Assembly (NCBI RefSeq): GCF_000834635.1
Contig: NZ_JXQV01000005.1
Location: 248,001 to 312,000, forward strand
Reading direction: 5' to 3'
DNA: 64,000 nucleotides
DNA from: Agrobacterium tumefaciens
GTDB lineage: Bacteria > Pseudomonadota > Alphaproteobacteria > Rhizobiales > Rhizobiaceae
The translations under genes and the position numbers were made by a program. The notes beneath the pieces were generated by a model. It had not been told where the DNA came from and ran no database searches. It saw only the letters and a program-made list of their open reading frames with translations. Shown piece after piece: positions 17,433-26,344 of this stretch (the first letter of the stretch is position 1; every line of letters starts with the position of its first letter).

Positions 17433-19235
17433 ATGCGGTTCACGATTAAACTGAAGCTCGCGATCGCGTTCGGCTTCCTGATCTTCATGCTAGCGGGCAC
17501 CGCTGGTTACGGCATCTACAGCCTTGGCGTTGCAAAAGACGCCATGGACGAAGTGGTTGAAGGTACGGTCGTTCGTTTGGACAAGGTCCATCAGATGAAT
17601 ACCGTTTCTCTCGTTGTTGTCCGCGCGCAGAAAAATCTGCTTCTGGCACCCACACCGGCGGACCGTGAACCGCTGATAAAGGCCGGCAACGAAGCCCGCA
17701 AGGAACTGAATGATATACTGGAGGAAATGAGTTCGACCGCAAGCGCGCAGACACGCGCCTATTGGGCCGATCTTGTGACGATCAACAAGGCATTCGATGA
17801 TAGCGACGATCAGGTACGTAAACTGATCCAGGAGGGAAGTATCCCCGCCGCTATTGCATATTCATCGGGCGAAGGTCGTGCGGCCGCCAATGCGCTTACC
17901 AATAAGCTGCACGAAGGCGTGGAGATGAACCGCGCAAGACTGAATGACGCCAAAGACGCAGCAACAGCCGAATATGAGCAAACACGTTTGTTGCTGATCG
18001 CCGCATCGATCATCGCCGTTATCGTCGCCATTGCCACGGCACTCTGGATTGCCCTCGGCATCAGCAGCGGCCTGCGCAAAATCATGGTTGTGGCTGAGGC
18101 TGTTTCCGTTGGCGATCTGGACCAGAACGTTGAGATCAATACAAATGACGAGATCAAGGATCTGGTCACCCGCATCAATGTCATGACTGGAAATCTGCGC
18201 AATACTGCCAGTGTCGCAAACGAGATCGCAGACGGCAATCTGTCCATCACGCCGACCCCGCTTTCCAACAAGGACATATTGGGCCTGTCTCTTCAGCGCA
18301 TGGTCGAACGGCTCCGGGGCGTGGTATCCGATGCGCTGACGGCCGCTGACAACGTTTCCTCAGGAAGCCAGGAACTGTCGGCAAGCTCTGAGCAGCTATC
18401 TCAAGGTGCAACAGAGCAGGCCTCTTCCGCAGAAGAAGCATCTGCCTCCATGGAGCAGATGGCTGCCAACATCAAACAGAACGCTGACAATGCCGCTCAG
18501 ACGGAGAAGATTGCCCGCCAGTCCTCCAAGGATGCGGAAGCAAGTGGTGCAGCCGTTGGTCGCGCGGTTTCCGCCATGCGAACCATTGCCGACAAGATTT
18601 CCATCGTTCAGGAAATTGCACGCCAGACAGACCTTCTCGCTTTGAACGCCGCTGTCGAGGCTGCACGCGCCGGTGAGCATGGTAAGGGCTTTGCGGTCGT
18701 TGCATCCGAAGTCCGTAAGCTGGCAGAACGCAGCCAGGCTGCTGCTGCCGAAATCTCATCGCTATCAGGTGAAACAGTCCAAGTCGCAACAGAAGCTGGT
18801 GAGATGTTGAACCGTCTGGTGCCCGATATCCGCAAGACAGCGGAACTGGTTTCAGAAATTTCTGCGGCCTGTCGTGAACAGGACATTGGCGCAAGCCAGA
18901 TCAATGAAGCCATCCAGCAGCTTGACGTCGTGACACAGCAGAACTCCGGTGCGTCCGAACAAATGTCTGCGACCTCAGAAGAACTGGCAGCACAGGCCGA
19001 AGAACTACAGGCCAGCATTGCCTTCTTCCGGGTTGAGCGTGCCGAAGGGAACGGACAAAAGTCCCCTACACGCGCTGCCGCGCCCGCCTCGCGTCCAGCG
19101 GCAAAACCAGCAACGCAGACCCGTCGCCCGAACCAGTCTATCCAGGCACAACAGGCTCGAGCAAAGGGTTTTGCTCTTGATATGTCGATGGGCGGACCTG
19201 ACTCAAATGATGCGGATTTCCGCGAAAGTGCTTGA
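17433..19235 (+). CDS. Methyl-accepting chemotaxis protein with two HAMP-like segments
   Basis: This is an inner-membrane chemoreceptor of 600 residues. Order: TM1 (about 9-30), a periplasmic four-helix-bundle ligand domain, TM2 ([19 protein letters not shown], about 188-210), HAMP, a second HAMP-like segment ([17 protein letters not shown]), and the signalling domain with hairpin tip [21 protein letters not shown] choose the ATG at 17433, one base after the cheW stop, with AAGGA upstream. The C-terminus lacks a CheR-docking pentapeptide. It ends instead in a tail ([15 protein letters not shown], then DFRESA) shared with the next receptor. The extra HAMP explains most of the length difference from that paralogue (563 residues). 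Confidence 0.93.
   Translation: MRFTIKLKLAIAFGFLIFMLAGTAGYGIYSLGVAKDAMDEVVEGTVVRLDKVHQMNTVSLVVVRAQKNLLLAPTPADREPLIKAGNEARKELNDILEEMSSTASAQTRAYWADLVTINKAFDDSDDQVRKLIQEGSIPAAIAYSSGEGRAAANALTNKLHEGVEMNRARLNDAKDAATAEYEQTRLLLIAASIIAVIVAIATALWIALGISSGLRKIMVVAEAVSVGDLDQNVEINTNDEIKDLVTRINVMTGNLRNTASVANEIADGNLSITPTPLSNKDILGLSLQRMVERLRGVVSDALTAADNVSSGSQELSASSEQLSQGATEQASSAEEASASMEQMAANIKQNADNAAQTEKIARQSSKDAEASGAAVGRAVSAMRTIADKISIVQEIARQTDLLALNAAVEAARAGEHGKGFAVVASEVRKLAERSQAAAAEISSLSGETVQVATEAGEMLNRLVPDIRKTAELVSEISAACREQDIGASQINEAIQQLDVVTQQNSGASEQMSATSEELAAQAEELQASIAFFRVERAEGNGQKSPTRAAAPASRPAAKPATQTRRPNQSIQAQQARAKGFALDMSMGGPDSNDADFRESA
18300..19042 (+). repeat. Paralogous signalling-domain block, copy 1
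   Basis: This stretch of the first receptor gene aligns without gaps to 20122-20864 in the second (constant offset 1822). The identity is high and includes runs of more than 30 identical bases around the signalling tip. The pair reflects tandem gene duplication, possibly kept alike by gene conversion, and is a site where homologous recombination could fuse the two receptors. Confidence 0.8.
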
Positions 19236-19241
19236 ATTAAA

Positions 19242-19290
19242 ATCTTCCCAGCTTCGACAAATCCATCGAATCTGGGAAGTCAAAATTGTA
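19242..19290 (+). terminator. Hairpin between the two receptor genes
   Basis: CTTCCCAG-C-TTCGA pairs with TCGAA-T-CTGGGAAG across about 8 bases, giving a 13 bp stem with one mismatch, 7-40 bases after the first receptor stop. No U-run follows, so partial attenuation or mRNA stabilisation inside the che operon is more likely than full termination. Confidence 0.55.
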
Positions 19291-19367
19291 AAAAGTGCAG
19301 TATTTCCAGCCAATTGACGGAAGAGGACAGGTACGTCCTGCCTTGATTTCCAGAGGGAACGTTTTCC

Positions 19368-21059
19368 ATGCATCTGACCATAAAATTAAAACTGGCAATG
19401 GCTTTTGGCATTATCATTCTGATGATAGTGGGCACATCGGTCTACTCATTGAATAGCCTCAACATTCTGAATTCTGCGGCTAGCGACATCGTCAGAGGGC
19501 CTGCGGCCCGCCTTGAGACTGCCCTGGAACTGGGCCGCGTCCAGCTTCGTTTCGTACGAAGCCAGATGAACATTGCTACAGCTGACAATGCCGCAGCAAT
19601 GGAACGATCGATCCAGAACAGCGATAACTATCGCAAGGAATTCAAAGAGAAGACTGAATGGCTTCAGAAAAACGCCGCAACCGAACAGGGCCGCGCTCAA
19701 TGGGTTGAAGTCGCCGATCTGGCCCAGGATCTGTTTCGCATGGATGACACGGTACGTCAGCTGGCGAGAGCGGGAGACATGGATGGCGCTCTCAAACTGG
19801 TGAAGACTCAAGTTCGCGAAATCACTGACAAGATAGCGGAAGCTATCGACCAGCGCGTCGATTCCAACAAAGCCATGATGCATAAGGCTGAGTCAGATGC
19901 CAACGATCTCTTCGCCAACGCGTGGTTGATGGTAACCAGCGTGTCAGTCGCCGTCGTTCTGATTGCGATCATCGCAGGACTGGTCATTTCGATTGGCATC
20001 GCCAAGGGCCTCAACAAGGCAACCGCTGCGGTTCGTAAAGTCGCCGATGGCGACCTCACGACGCTCAGCGAAATCACCACACGAGATGAAATCAGCCGCG
20101 TTCTTGAACATGTCAACCTCATGATCGAACGCCTTCGTGGTGTGGTATCCGACTCTCTTTCTGCTGCGGACAATGTGTCATCTGGTAGTCAGGAGCTTTC
20201 TGCAAGCTCGGAGCAGGTCTCGCAAGGCGCAACCGAACAGGCATCCTCGACCGAAGAAGCCTCCGCATCGATGGAGCAGATGGCCGCCAATATTCGCCAG
20301 AACGCTGAAAATGCGGCACAGACCGAGAAGATTGCCCGTCAGTCTTCGACGGATGCCGAAGCAAGCGGTGCTGCAGTTGGCAAAGCCGTCGTCGCCATGC
20401 GCACGATTGCCGAAAAGATTTCCATCGTTCAGGAAATTGCACGCCAGACCGACCTTCTCGCCCTCAATGCGGCCGTTGAGGCAGCACGCGCCGGTGAGCA
20501 TGGCAAGGGCTTCGCCGTCGTTGCATCGGAAGTGCGCAAGCTCGCTGAGCGCAGCCAGTCTGCGGCAGCCGAAATCAGCGCCATGTCAAGCGAAACGGTG
20601 ACTGCTGCAGCAGAAGCTGGCGAGATGCTGAACCGTCTCGTGCCTGATATTCGCAAGACGGCTGAACTTGTTGCCGAGATTTCTGCTGCATGCCGCGAAC
20701 AGGATATTGGCGCCAACCAGATCAATGAGGCTATCCAGCAACTCGACCGCGTGACCCAGCAGAACACGAGCGCATCCGAGGAAATGTCTGCGACATCCGA
20801 AGAGCTGGCAGCCCAGGCTGAAGAACTGCAAGCGAGCATTGCCTTCTTCAAGGTTGAGCGTGCATCGTCCAGCCGCGCCGCACCCCACAAACAGGCCCCG
20901 CAGCGCACCTCTGCCCCAGCCCATGCGCCCAACCCCAATGTGCGCCGGCAGAGCGATAACTCGATTGGCGGGCAGCAGGCGCGCGCAAAGGGCTTCGCGT
21001 TGGATCTCTCCATGGGTGGCCCGGATGCAGCCGATCAGGATTTCCGTCAATCCGCATGA
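19368..21059 (+). CDS. Methyl-accepting chemotaxis protein (second in operon)
   Basis: This is a 563-residue transmembrane chemoreceptor. It has TM1 at about 9-30, a four-helix-bundle periplasmic domain of about 150 residues and TM2 ([20 protein letters not shown]). One HAMP domain ([19 protein letters not shown]) and the signalling domain with [20 protein letters not shown] follow. The signalling half is nearly the same as in the preceding receptor, while the ligand domain differs, so the two probably sense different cues through one CheA. It ends in the shared tail [15 protein letters not shown], then DFRQSA, with no docking pentapeptide. About 130 bases with a hairpin separate it from the upstream receptor. 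Confidence 0.93.
   Translation: MHLTIKLKLAMAFGIIILMIVGTSVYSLNSLNILNSAASDIVRGPAARLETALELGRVQLRFVRSQMNIATADNAAAMERSIQNSDNYRKEFKEKTEWLQKNAATEQGRAQWVEVADLAQDLFRMDDTVRQLARAGDMDGALKLVKTQVREITDKIAEAIDQRVDSNKAMMHKAESDANDLFANAWLMVTSVSVAVVLIAIIAGLVISIGIAKGLNKATAAVRKVADGDLTTLSEITTRDEISRVLEHVNLMIERLRGVVSDSLSAADNVSSGSQELSASSEQVSQGATEQASSTEEASASMEQMAANIRQNAENAAQTEKIARQSSTDAEASGAAVGKAVVAMRTIAEKISIVQEIARQTDLLALNAAVEAARAGEHGKGFAVVASEVRKLAERSQSAAAEISAMSSETVTAAAEAGEMLNRLVPDIRKTAELVAEISAACREQDIGANQINEAIQQLDRVTQQNTSASEEMSATSEELAAQAEELQASIAFFKVERASSSRAAPHKQAPQRTSAPAHAPNPNVRRQSDNSIGGQQARAKGFALDLSMGGPDAADQDFRQSA
20122..20864 (+). repeat. Paralogous signalling-domain block, copy 2
   Basis: Partner of 18300-19042, with an ungapped alignment at offset 1822. 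The match covers the methylation helices and signalling tip of the receptor and stops where the two C-terminal linkers diverge. Confidence 0.8.
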
Positions 21060-21064
21060 CGCCA

Positions 21065-21105
21065 TAGGCAATCCGGCGCGGGCTTCTTGCGCCGGATTGC
21101 GAGCC
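21065..21105 (+). terminator. GC-rich hairpin between receptor and cheW genes
   Basis: GCAATCCGGCGC and GCGCCGGATTGC form a perfect 12 bp stem around a 9-base loop just after the second receptor stop. No U-tract is present. It divides the operon into a receptor half and a cheW-cheR-cheB half and may lower expression of the latter or protect the former. Confidence 0.6.
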
Positions 21106-21161
21106 TCGCAAGAGGCACATCGAATCTGACTGAATGACCAGGGACTTTGGAGAAAACGTAA

Positions 21162-21656
21162 ATGGCGAGCCCGTCCACTCAAACTCAATACGTGACTTTT
21201 AGTCTTGGCGAAGAAGTCTTTGCTGTACCCGTGGATGTCGTGCGCGAAATTCTCGATCACGAAGAAGCGTTTAAAATTCCCAACGGACCGGACTATCTCC
21301 TCGGTCTGCGGGATGTGCGTGGTCAAGGCGTTCCGGTGATAGACCTTCGTCTGCGTCTGGGCATGTCGAAGACGGTCAAAACGCCTCATACGCGCATACT
21401 GGTTCTCGATATTCCCTTTGGCGAAAAGCTTCTGGCTTTGGGGCTGGTTGCAGACAAGGTCTTCGAGGTCACGCCTTTTAACATCGACCAGGTCGAAACA
21501 GCCCCTGATATCGGGATTCACTGGAACTCCAGCTACATCGCAGGCGTCGTTCGTCGTGAAGGCGATTTCGTCGTCATCATCGATCTTGCCCAGTTGTTTT
21601 CTAGCGAAGCGAAGGATCTTGCCCAGATCAATGCCGGGCCGATGCGGGCTGCGTGA
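21162..21656 (+). CDS. cheW: Chemotaxis adaptor CheW (second copy)
   Basis: This 164-residue CheW adaptor includes TFSLGEEVFAVPVDVVREIL, the interface PDYLLGLRDVRGQGVPVIDL and the core strand ILVLDIPFGEK. It is closer to canonical CheW length than the first copy. It begins the second half of the operon after a hairpin and is followed 15 bases later by cheR. Having two CheW proteins with two receptors may allow receptor-specific coupling; that is inference. Confidence 0.93.
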   Translation: MASPSTQTQYVTFSLGEEVFAVPVDVVREILDHEEAFKIPNGPDYLLGLRDVRGQGVPVIDLRLRLGMSKTVKTPHTRILVLDIPFGEKLLALGLVADKVFEVTPFNIDQVETAPDIGIHWNSSYIAGVVRREGDFVVIIDLAQLFSSEAKDLAQINAGPMRAA

Positions 21657-21671
21657 AAGGAAATACAAGCG

Positions 21672-22520
21672 TTGAGTAATGCTGCAAGCGTAAATTTTGA
21701 TGACACTCTGAGTGCGCGCGATTTTCGCGAGGTTTCGAATTTCATTTATGAGTATTGTGGCATCAAGATGCCGGAAACCAAGCGCTCCATGCTGGAAGGA
21801 AGGCTGCGCAAACGTCTGCGCGCCACAGGCTATCCAACTTTCAGCGAATATTGCGACTATTTGTTTCGACATGGCGGAATGGAAGCGGAATCTGTCTTTC
21901 TGATCGACGTCGTGACAACCAACAAAACCGACTTCTTCCGCGAACCGAACCATTTCGACTTCATGGAACAAACGGTCCTCCCAACCCTGGGGCGAAAAGG
22001 TGTCGGTCGTATTCGCGCCTGGAGCTCTGCGTGCTCGACGGGTGCGGAACCTTACACCATGGCAATGATCCTGGCGGAAGCCGTGGAAAAAGGCACGATC
22101 CCCGATTACTCCATTCTGGCAACAGACCTTTCCACGGAAGTTCTGCAGAAGGCGCGCAGCGGTATCTATGCTCAAGACCTGGTTGATCCAGTGCCACCTG
22201 ATCTGCGCCGGAAATACGTAATGCAGGCAAAGGAGCGGCAGCGCAACGATGTTCGCATTTCGCCCAAGCTACGATCCAAGGTCGGCTTTGCCCGCATGAA
22301 CTTGATGAACCCGACATATGACATCGGGGAGCCTGTGCATATTCTGTTTTGCCGCAACGTTTTGATATATTTCGATAAAAAGACACAGATTCACGTGCTG
22401 ACGCAATTGTGCAAATGCATTGCGCCGGGCGGCTATCTCTTTATCGGGCATTCTGAAACTCTGACCGGAACCAATTTACCAGTAAAGCAGGTTGCCAACA
22501 CAATATTTGTGAAACAGTGA
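21672..22520 (+). CDS. cheR: Chemotaxis protein methyltransferase CheR
   Basis: CheR methylates glutamates on receptors using S-adenosylmethionine to set adaptation. The 282-residue protein has the helical N-terminal domain ([20 protein letters not shown]) and the SAM-binding domain. Motifs present are [43 protein letters not shown] and [11 protein letters not shown]. The start is TTG at 21672, with AAAGGAAAT upstream; no nearby in-frame ATG precedes the conserved region. The stop overlaps the cheB ATG by one base. Confidence 0.96.
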   Translation: MSNAASVNFDDTLSARDFREVSNFIYEYCGIKMPETKRSMLEGRLRKRLRATGYPTFSEYCDYLFRHGGMEAESVFLIDVVTTNKTDFFREPNHFDFMEQTVLPTLGRKGVGRIRAWSSACSTGAEPYTMAMILAEAVEKGTIPDYSILATDLSTEVLQKARSGIYAQDLVDPVPPDLRRKYVMQAKERQRNDVRISPKLRSKVGFARMNLMNPTYDIGEPVHILFCRNVLIYFDKKTQIHVLTQLCKCIAPGGYLFIGHSETLTGTNLPVKQVANTIFVKQ

Positions 22521-23620
22521 TGCCAAATACAGTCAAGAAGATCAGAGTTCTTATCGTCGATGATTCCGCCAGCGTTAGACAAACGCTGACGGCAGTCCTT
22601 CAGTCTGACCCCGCTATCGAGGTCATAGGCGCAGCATCTGATCCCTTCATGGCTGCGAAAAAGATACAGGAAGACCTGCCTGATGTCATAACGCTGGATG
22701 TTGAAATGCCGCGTATGGATGGCATCACTTTCCTGCGCAGAATCATGGCGCAGCATCCCATTCCCGTCGTGATGTGCTCGTCGCTGACCGAAGCCGGTTC
22801 AACAACATTGCTTCAGGCGTTGGAGGCAGGCGCAGTCGACATCATCCTGAAGCCAAAGATTGGCGTTGCTGACCACCTCGCTGAATCTGCACAGCGGATT
22901 TGTGAAGTGGTCAAGGCCGCCGCTTATGCGCGCGTGAAAGGTCTGAGAACGCCATCTCGCCACGCCCTCCCTTCGATGACTCCACAGGCAAAGCTGACAG
23001 CAGATGCCGTTCTACCGCCTCCCTCCGGCAAGCCCATGGCACGAACGACCGAAATGGTTGTGTGCGTTGGAGCATCGACCGGCGGCACCGAGGCTTTGCG
23101 GGAAATGCTTGAAAAGCTGCCCGCGAATGCTCCTGGCATGATTATCGTTCAGCACATGCCTGAGAAATTTACGGCAGCCTTTGCCCGCCGTTTGAATACG
23201 CTCTGCGCCGTTGAAATCAAGGAAGCTGAAGATGGCGACACTGTCCTGCGCGGGCATGTGTTGATTGCACCCGGCGACAAGCACATGCTGCTGGAGCGTC
23301 AGGGTGCACGTTACTACGTCTCGGTGCGCACTGGCCCCCTCGTCTCTCGCCACCGCCCCTCTGTCGACGTGCTGTTCCGTTCGGCTGCACGCTCGGCTGG
23401 CGGCAATGCCATGGGTGTGATCATGACCGGAATGGGGGATGATGGCGCGCGCGGAATGCTGGAAATGAAGCAGGCCGGAGCGTTCACGGTCGCTCAGGAC
23501 GAGGCAACGTCGGTTGTTTTCGGCATGCCAAAGGAAGCAATCGCCCATGGCGGTGTGGACAAGATCGTGCCGCTGGACCAGATCGCACGCGAAATCCTAG
23601 CGGAAGACCACAGGCGCTAA
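22520..23620 (+). CDS. cheB: Chemotaxis response regulator methylesterase CheB
   Basis: CheB removes receptor methyl groups (and can deamidate) when phosphorylated by CheA. The 366-residue protein has a receiver domain with D14/D15 and phospho-acceptor D60 ([11 protein letters not shown]), a linker, and the esterase domain. The catalytic Ser is in GASTGG, the His in QHMPEKF and the Asp in GMGDDGARG. The ATG at 22520 shares a base with the cheR stop; a GTG three bases earlier is the alternative. It is the last gene of the che operon. Confidence 0.96.
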   Translation: MPNTVKKIRVLIVDDSASVRQTLTAVLQSDPAIEVIGAASDPFMAAKKIQEDLPDVITLDVEMPRMDGITFLRRIMAQHPIPVVMCSSLTEAGSTTLLQALEAGAVDIILKPKIGVADHLAESAQRICEVVKAAAYARVKGLRTPSRHALPSMTPQAKLTADAVLPPPSGKPMARTTEMVVCVGASTGGTEALREMLEKLPANAPGMIIVQHMPEKFTAAFARRLNTLCAVEIKEAEDGDTVLRGHVLIAPGDKHMLLERQGARYYVSVRTGPLVSRHRPSVDVLFRSAARSAGGNAMGVIMTGMGDDGARGMLEMKQAGAFTVAQDEATSVVFGMPKEAIAHGGVDKIVPLDQIAREILAEDHRR

Positions 23621-23737
23621 GAGAAATGGGACCGTTGCTTAAGTAAACATTAACCATATTGCTTAATGATCGTGACACGCCATGATTTCGGTGTATCGAT
23701 TGGACGATGATCGTCTCAGGCTTTTATCGGATGCATC

Positions 23738-24430
23738 ATGGCGGTCATTACATTTGCAAACACCAAGGGCGGCGCAGGCAAGACAACGGCCGTGCTGCTG
23801 CTGGCCTCGGAGCTTTCAAGGCGCGGCTTGAGGGTTTGCGTCATCGACACCGATCCGCAGCGCTGGCTTTCCAAATGGCGTGAGGCAGCAGACCCGCGCG
23901 TTGACCTATCCGTCATCACCTATGTTTCAGCCTCGAGCCTTCAGCAGCATGTTCTCGACAACCGCCGCAAGTTCGATCACGTGATCATTGATCTGCCAGG
24001 CGCGCAATCGCCTCTGCTGGCCACTGCGGTTGGCCTTTCCAACCACGTGCTGATACCCGTGCAGGGTAGCACCATGGATGCACAGGGCGGCGCGCAGGTG
24101 CTGGAACTGCTTCGCTATCTCGACGACCGCGCATCCATCAAGATTCCTCACTCTGTGGTTCTTTCACGCGTCAATTCGATGGTGACGACGCGAGCCCTTC
24201 TTGCCGCCAAAGCACTGCTGGCCAAGCGCAATGTGCATGTTCTGGACACGCCCATCATCGAGCGCGCCGCTTTCCGCGACATGTTCGAATTCGGTGGCTA
24301 CCTGCATATGATGAACCAGTCACAGGTCAGCAACCTCGACAAGGCCTTGCACAATGCAAGCGCGTTTGCCGACGAAGTCATCCAGCTCCTGCCCGCACAA
24401 TCTGCCACGCGCTACTCATCCGCCGCCTGA
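23738..24430 (+). CDS. Orphan ParA/MinD-type ATPase
   Basis: This 230-residue deviant Walker A ATPase has KGGAGKTT near residue 11, the signature lysine, VCVIDTDPQ and the DLPGA Walker B-like strand. Size and sequence style resemble the ParA subgroup that includes VirC1. There is no ParB partner or parS-like repeat nearby, so it is not a replicon partition locus. It follows cheB by 118 bases on the same strand, so it may position chemosensory arrays in the way PpfA/ParC-type ATPases do. That role is inference from location. Confidence 0.85.
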   Translation: MAVITFANTKGGAGKTTAVLLLASELSRRGLRVCVIDTDPQRWLSKWREAADPRVDLSVITYVSASSLQQHVLDNRRKFDHVIIDLPGAQSPLLATAVGLSNHVLIPVQGSTMDAQGGAQVLELLRYLDDRASIKIPHSVVLSRVNSMVTTRALLAAKALLAKRNVHVLDTPIIERAAFRDMFEFGGYLHMMNQSQVSNLDKALHNASAFADEVIQLLPAQSATRYSSAA

Positions 24431-24450
24431 CATCGCAGCTTTAAGGCTTA

Positions 24451-24876
24451 TCACTTGCGCCGCAGATCGTCGTTCTTAACGCCGAAATGCTCGACGATCA
24501 TGTCCACGTTGCGACGGTGAGACTTGAAGTAGACATCAAACAGATCGCCCACGAGCGGTACGCTACCGACCACTGCGTCGAGGCCGATATTGCCGATCAT
24601 CCGTGCAAGCTTCTCCCTTGGCACGCCCATGCGCCGCGCTTCATTGACGATGTAGAGGCCAACGAGCGCACCAGCGCCATCACCCAGCACCGGAACCAGG
24701 CCTAGAACAGAGTCGGCGCCGAAGCGAAAACGTGTGCCCGGTATGCCGACGGCCGTGTCCATTAGGCGGGCAATTCCGGCCAATCGACGCAACCGGCGAA
24801 CGCGCTCTGCGCCATCCAGAAAATCTTCAGATGTGCTCTGCCCAGTTCCACGTGCAGTCCAGGTTTCAGCAACCAT
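24451..24876 (-). CDS. DUF4112 domain membrane-associated protein
   Basis: This 141-residue protein matches the DUF4112 pattern: a basic helix (RLRRLAGIARLMDTA) followed by two short hydrophobic loops (LGLVPVLGDGAGALVGLYIV and VVGSVPLVGDLFDVYFKSH), each with the P-x-x-G-D motif. The function is unknown. The start at 24876 is chosen because GGAGT lies just upstream; a longer frame to 24930 lacks a ribosome-binding site. It is convergent with the ParA gene, with 20 bases between. Confidence 0.82.
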   Translation of the reverse strand: MVAETWTARGTGQSTSEDFLDGAERVRRLRRLAGIARLMDTAVGIPGTRFRFGADSVLGLVPVLGDGAGALVGLYIVNEARRMGVPREKLARMIGNIGLDAVVGSVPLVGDLFDVYFKSHRRNVDMIVEHFGVKNDDLRRK

Positions 24877-25057
24877 CGGGTACTCCGCCCACAAAGAGAA
24901 ATCACACGTCCTAAGGAGTGGTGATGCCACAACCTCACTTCAAGTCTCTCCATGCCCGAAGGTTCCGCCCTGCAGCAGCACATTCGGAACAATAGACGTT
25001 TATGTCGGTTAGCCGAGGCAGGGTAATTTGCACCCGTGAAACAGAAGGGACTGCTCA

Positions 25058-25300
25058 ATGACCACGTCCAAAGACGACAAGGGTTCGCTCGAAGATATTC
25101 ACGATGATGCTAAGGGCCAATTTGCCCGCGGGCTGAAGCGGAGTGACAATAACGGCGTCGATAGCGCCAAGCCAAGGGTTATCACCGGCTCAGACGACGC
25201 GACTGCCCATAAAAACCCGCCGGGCACGAAGCCTGCGAAAAAAGAATGGGATGTGAACTACGATGAACGGGAAACGAACGAAGGCGATTTCCGAGGATAA
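25058..25300 (+). CDS. Small hydrophilic hypothetical protein
   Basis: This 80-residue protein is rich in Asp, Lys, Asn and Gly, with no membrane segment and little predicted order (GSLEDIHDDAKGQFARGL, ending NEGDFRG). A clear AAGGGA lies 8-13 bases before the ATG. I do not recognise a family; the composition is like small stress-related hydrophilic proteins. Next to it is a convergent ElaB-like membrane protein gene, with a perfect hairpin between the two. Confidence 0.65.
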   Translation: MTTSKDDKGSLEDIHDDAKGQFARGLKRSDNNGVDSAKPRVITGSDDATAHKNPPGTKPAKKEWDVNYDERETNEGDFRG

Positions 25301-25312
25301 TGCCTCGCGCGC

Positions 25313-25342
25313 TGCGGCATGACTGCAAGCGGTCATGCCGCA
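25313..25342. terminator. Convergent stem-loop after the small hydrophilic gene
   Basis: TGCGGCATGAC (25313-25323) and GTCATGCCGCA (25332-25342) form a perfect 11 bp stem with an 8-base loop between two convergent genes. There is no U-run on either side, so it is a probable bidirectional 3'-end structure. Confidence 0.6.
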
Positions 25343-25354
25343 ATATGGCGGTCG

Positions 25355-25711
25355 CTATCGGCTGGCTCGCACGCCAGCGAGAAAGCCCAGCGCCACTGCC
25401 AGACCGAGAGAAACGAGCGGGAACTGGCGCACCGTATCCCTTGCAGAGCGGGCGGTTGTTTCGGCACCAGCCTTTGCCGATTGGATTATGCGATCCTGCA
25501 TCTCCCCTGCTCTCTGCGAAGCGCTTTCGACTTCTGCACGCAAAACGGCAACGTCTTCGCCAACAGTGTTGCCAATGCTCGTTTCCTGCTCGGCTACCTG
25601 CTGTAGCGCCATGTCGACCAGCGGTGCGTCGAATGGTTCAGACAGCTCGTCGTTCGGTGTCCTATTATCGGTCGGCGCTGTATTAGAGGCGTGTGGATTG
25701 GTATTAGACAT
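25355..25711 (-). CDS. ElaB/YqjD/DUF883-like membrane-anchored protein
   Basis: This 118-residue protein has a disordered N-terminus and a coiled-coil middle (LRAEVESASQRAGEMQDRI). A single C-terminal membrane helix (FPLVSLGLAVALGFLAGV) is followed by RASR. This is the architecture of ElaB/YqjD proteins, tail-anchored inner-membrane proteins made in stationary phase that can bind ribosomes. The family assignment rests on the C-terminal pattern, and the function here is not shown. Confidence 0.75.
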   Translation of the reverse strand: MSNTNPHASNTAPTDNRTPNDELSEPFDAPLVDMALQQVAEQETSIGNTVGEDVAVLRAEVESASQRAGEMQDRIIQSAKAGAETTARSARDTVRQFPLVSLGLAVALGFLAGVRASR

Positions 25712-25801
25712 TTTGAGGCTCCATTGTTTTGCAGCCTAACAAGAATGAGTGTCGATTGTTCCTATCGATTACAACGACTGCTTCGAGCCTAACGTAGCCG
25801 C

Positions 25802-26296
25802 CTAAGCTCCGGCGTCCCTCGCAGCATTCGCAAGCGCATCCGCGCGCTCATTTCCTGCATTGCCATCGTGGCCTTTGCACCATTCGACCCGAAGACTTTG
25901 ATGGGTTTCAAGACAGTCAGAGAGCCGTTTCCAAAGGGGAGCATCCACAAGCGCGCGGTTACGCGATCTCGGGTTAGGGGAATACCGCCTCCAACCGTTA
26001 TTCTTCCAGATATGTCGCCAGCGGTCACAACCTTCAAAGACGTGACGGGAGTCCGTCCAGATGATGACCTGCTGAGCTGCCGCCTCGGCAACGGCCCATT
26101 CGGAGGCCTGAAGCGCTGCCAAAAGCTCGATTGTATTGTTCGATGTCACGTCGCATCGACCGGATCGTGTCTCAATGATCGCATCACCGTCAACAACAGC
26201 AAAGGCCCATCCGCCGCGCTTCAATGCGGGGTCATAGGAGCCGTCTACGTAAATATGGAATGGGCCAGAGATGGCAGGATGCGCCAATTGGTTCAT
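25802..26296 (-). CDS. Ribonuclease HI family protein
   Basis: This enzyme cleaves the RNA strand of RNA-DNA hybrids. The 164-residue protein carries the four catalytic acids of type 1 RNase H: D18 (YVDGSY), E57 (NNTIELLAAL), D82 (WTDSRHVFEG) and D153 (ERADALA), with H143 in KGHDGNAGN. It is slightly more divergent than housekeeping RnhA, and a second RNase HI elsewhere in the genome is possible. The gene is single, with no operon partner. Confidence 0.9.
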   Translation of the reverse strand: MNQLAHPAISGPFHIYVDGSYDPALKRGGWAFAVVDGDAIIETRSGRCDVTSNNTIELLAALQASEWAVAEAAAQQVIIWTDSRHVFEGCDRWRHIWKNNGWRRYSPNPRSRNRALVDAPLWKRLSDCLETHQSLRVEWCKGHDGNAGNERADALANAARDAGA

Positions 26297-26344
26297 CCCA
26301 CTACCTCTGGCCGTAAAACATGATCAGGACTTCGCAATTTCGCT

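Noticed and set aside
20586..22175. A 529-codon open frame on the minus strand opposite the receptor, cheW and cheR genes
   Set aside because: It spans several real genes and their gaps, its composition is odd (His/Arg/Cys rich), and no domain is recognisable.
23738..24430. ParA gene as evidence of a plasmid or chromid partition locus
   Set aside because: There is no ParB, RepB or RepC gene and no centromere-like repeats near it, and the surrounding genes are chromosomal in type.
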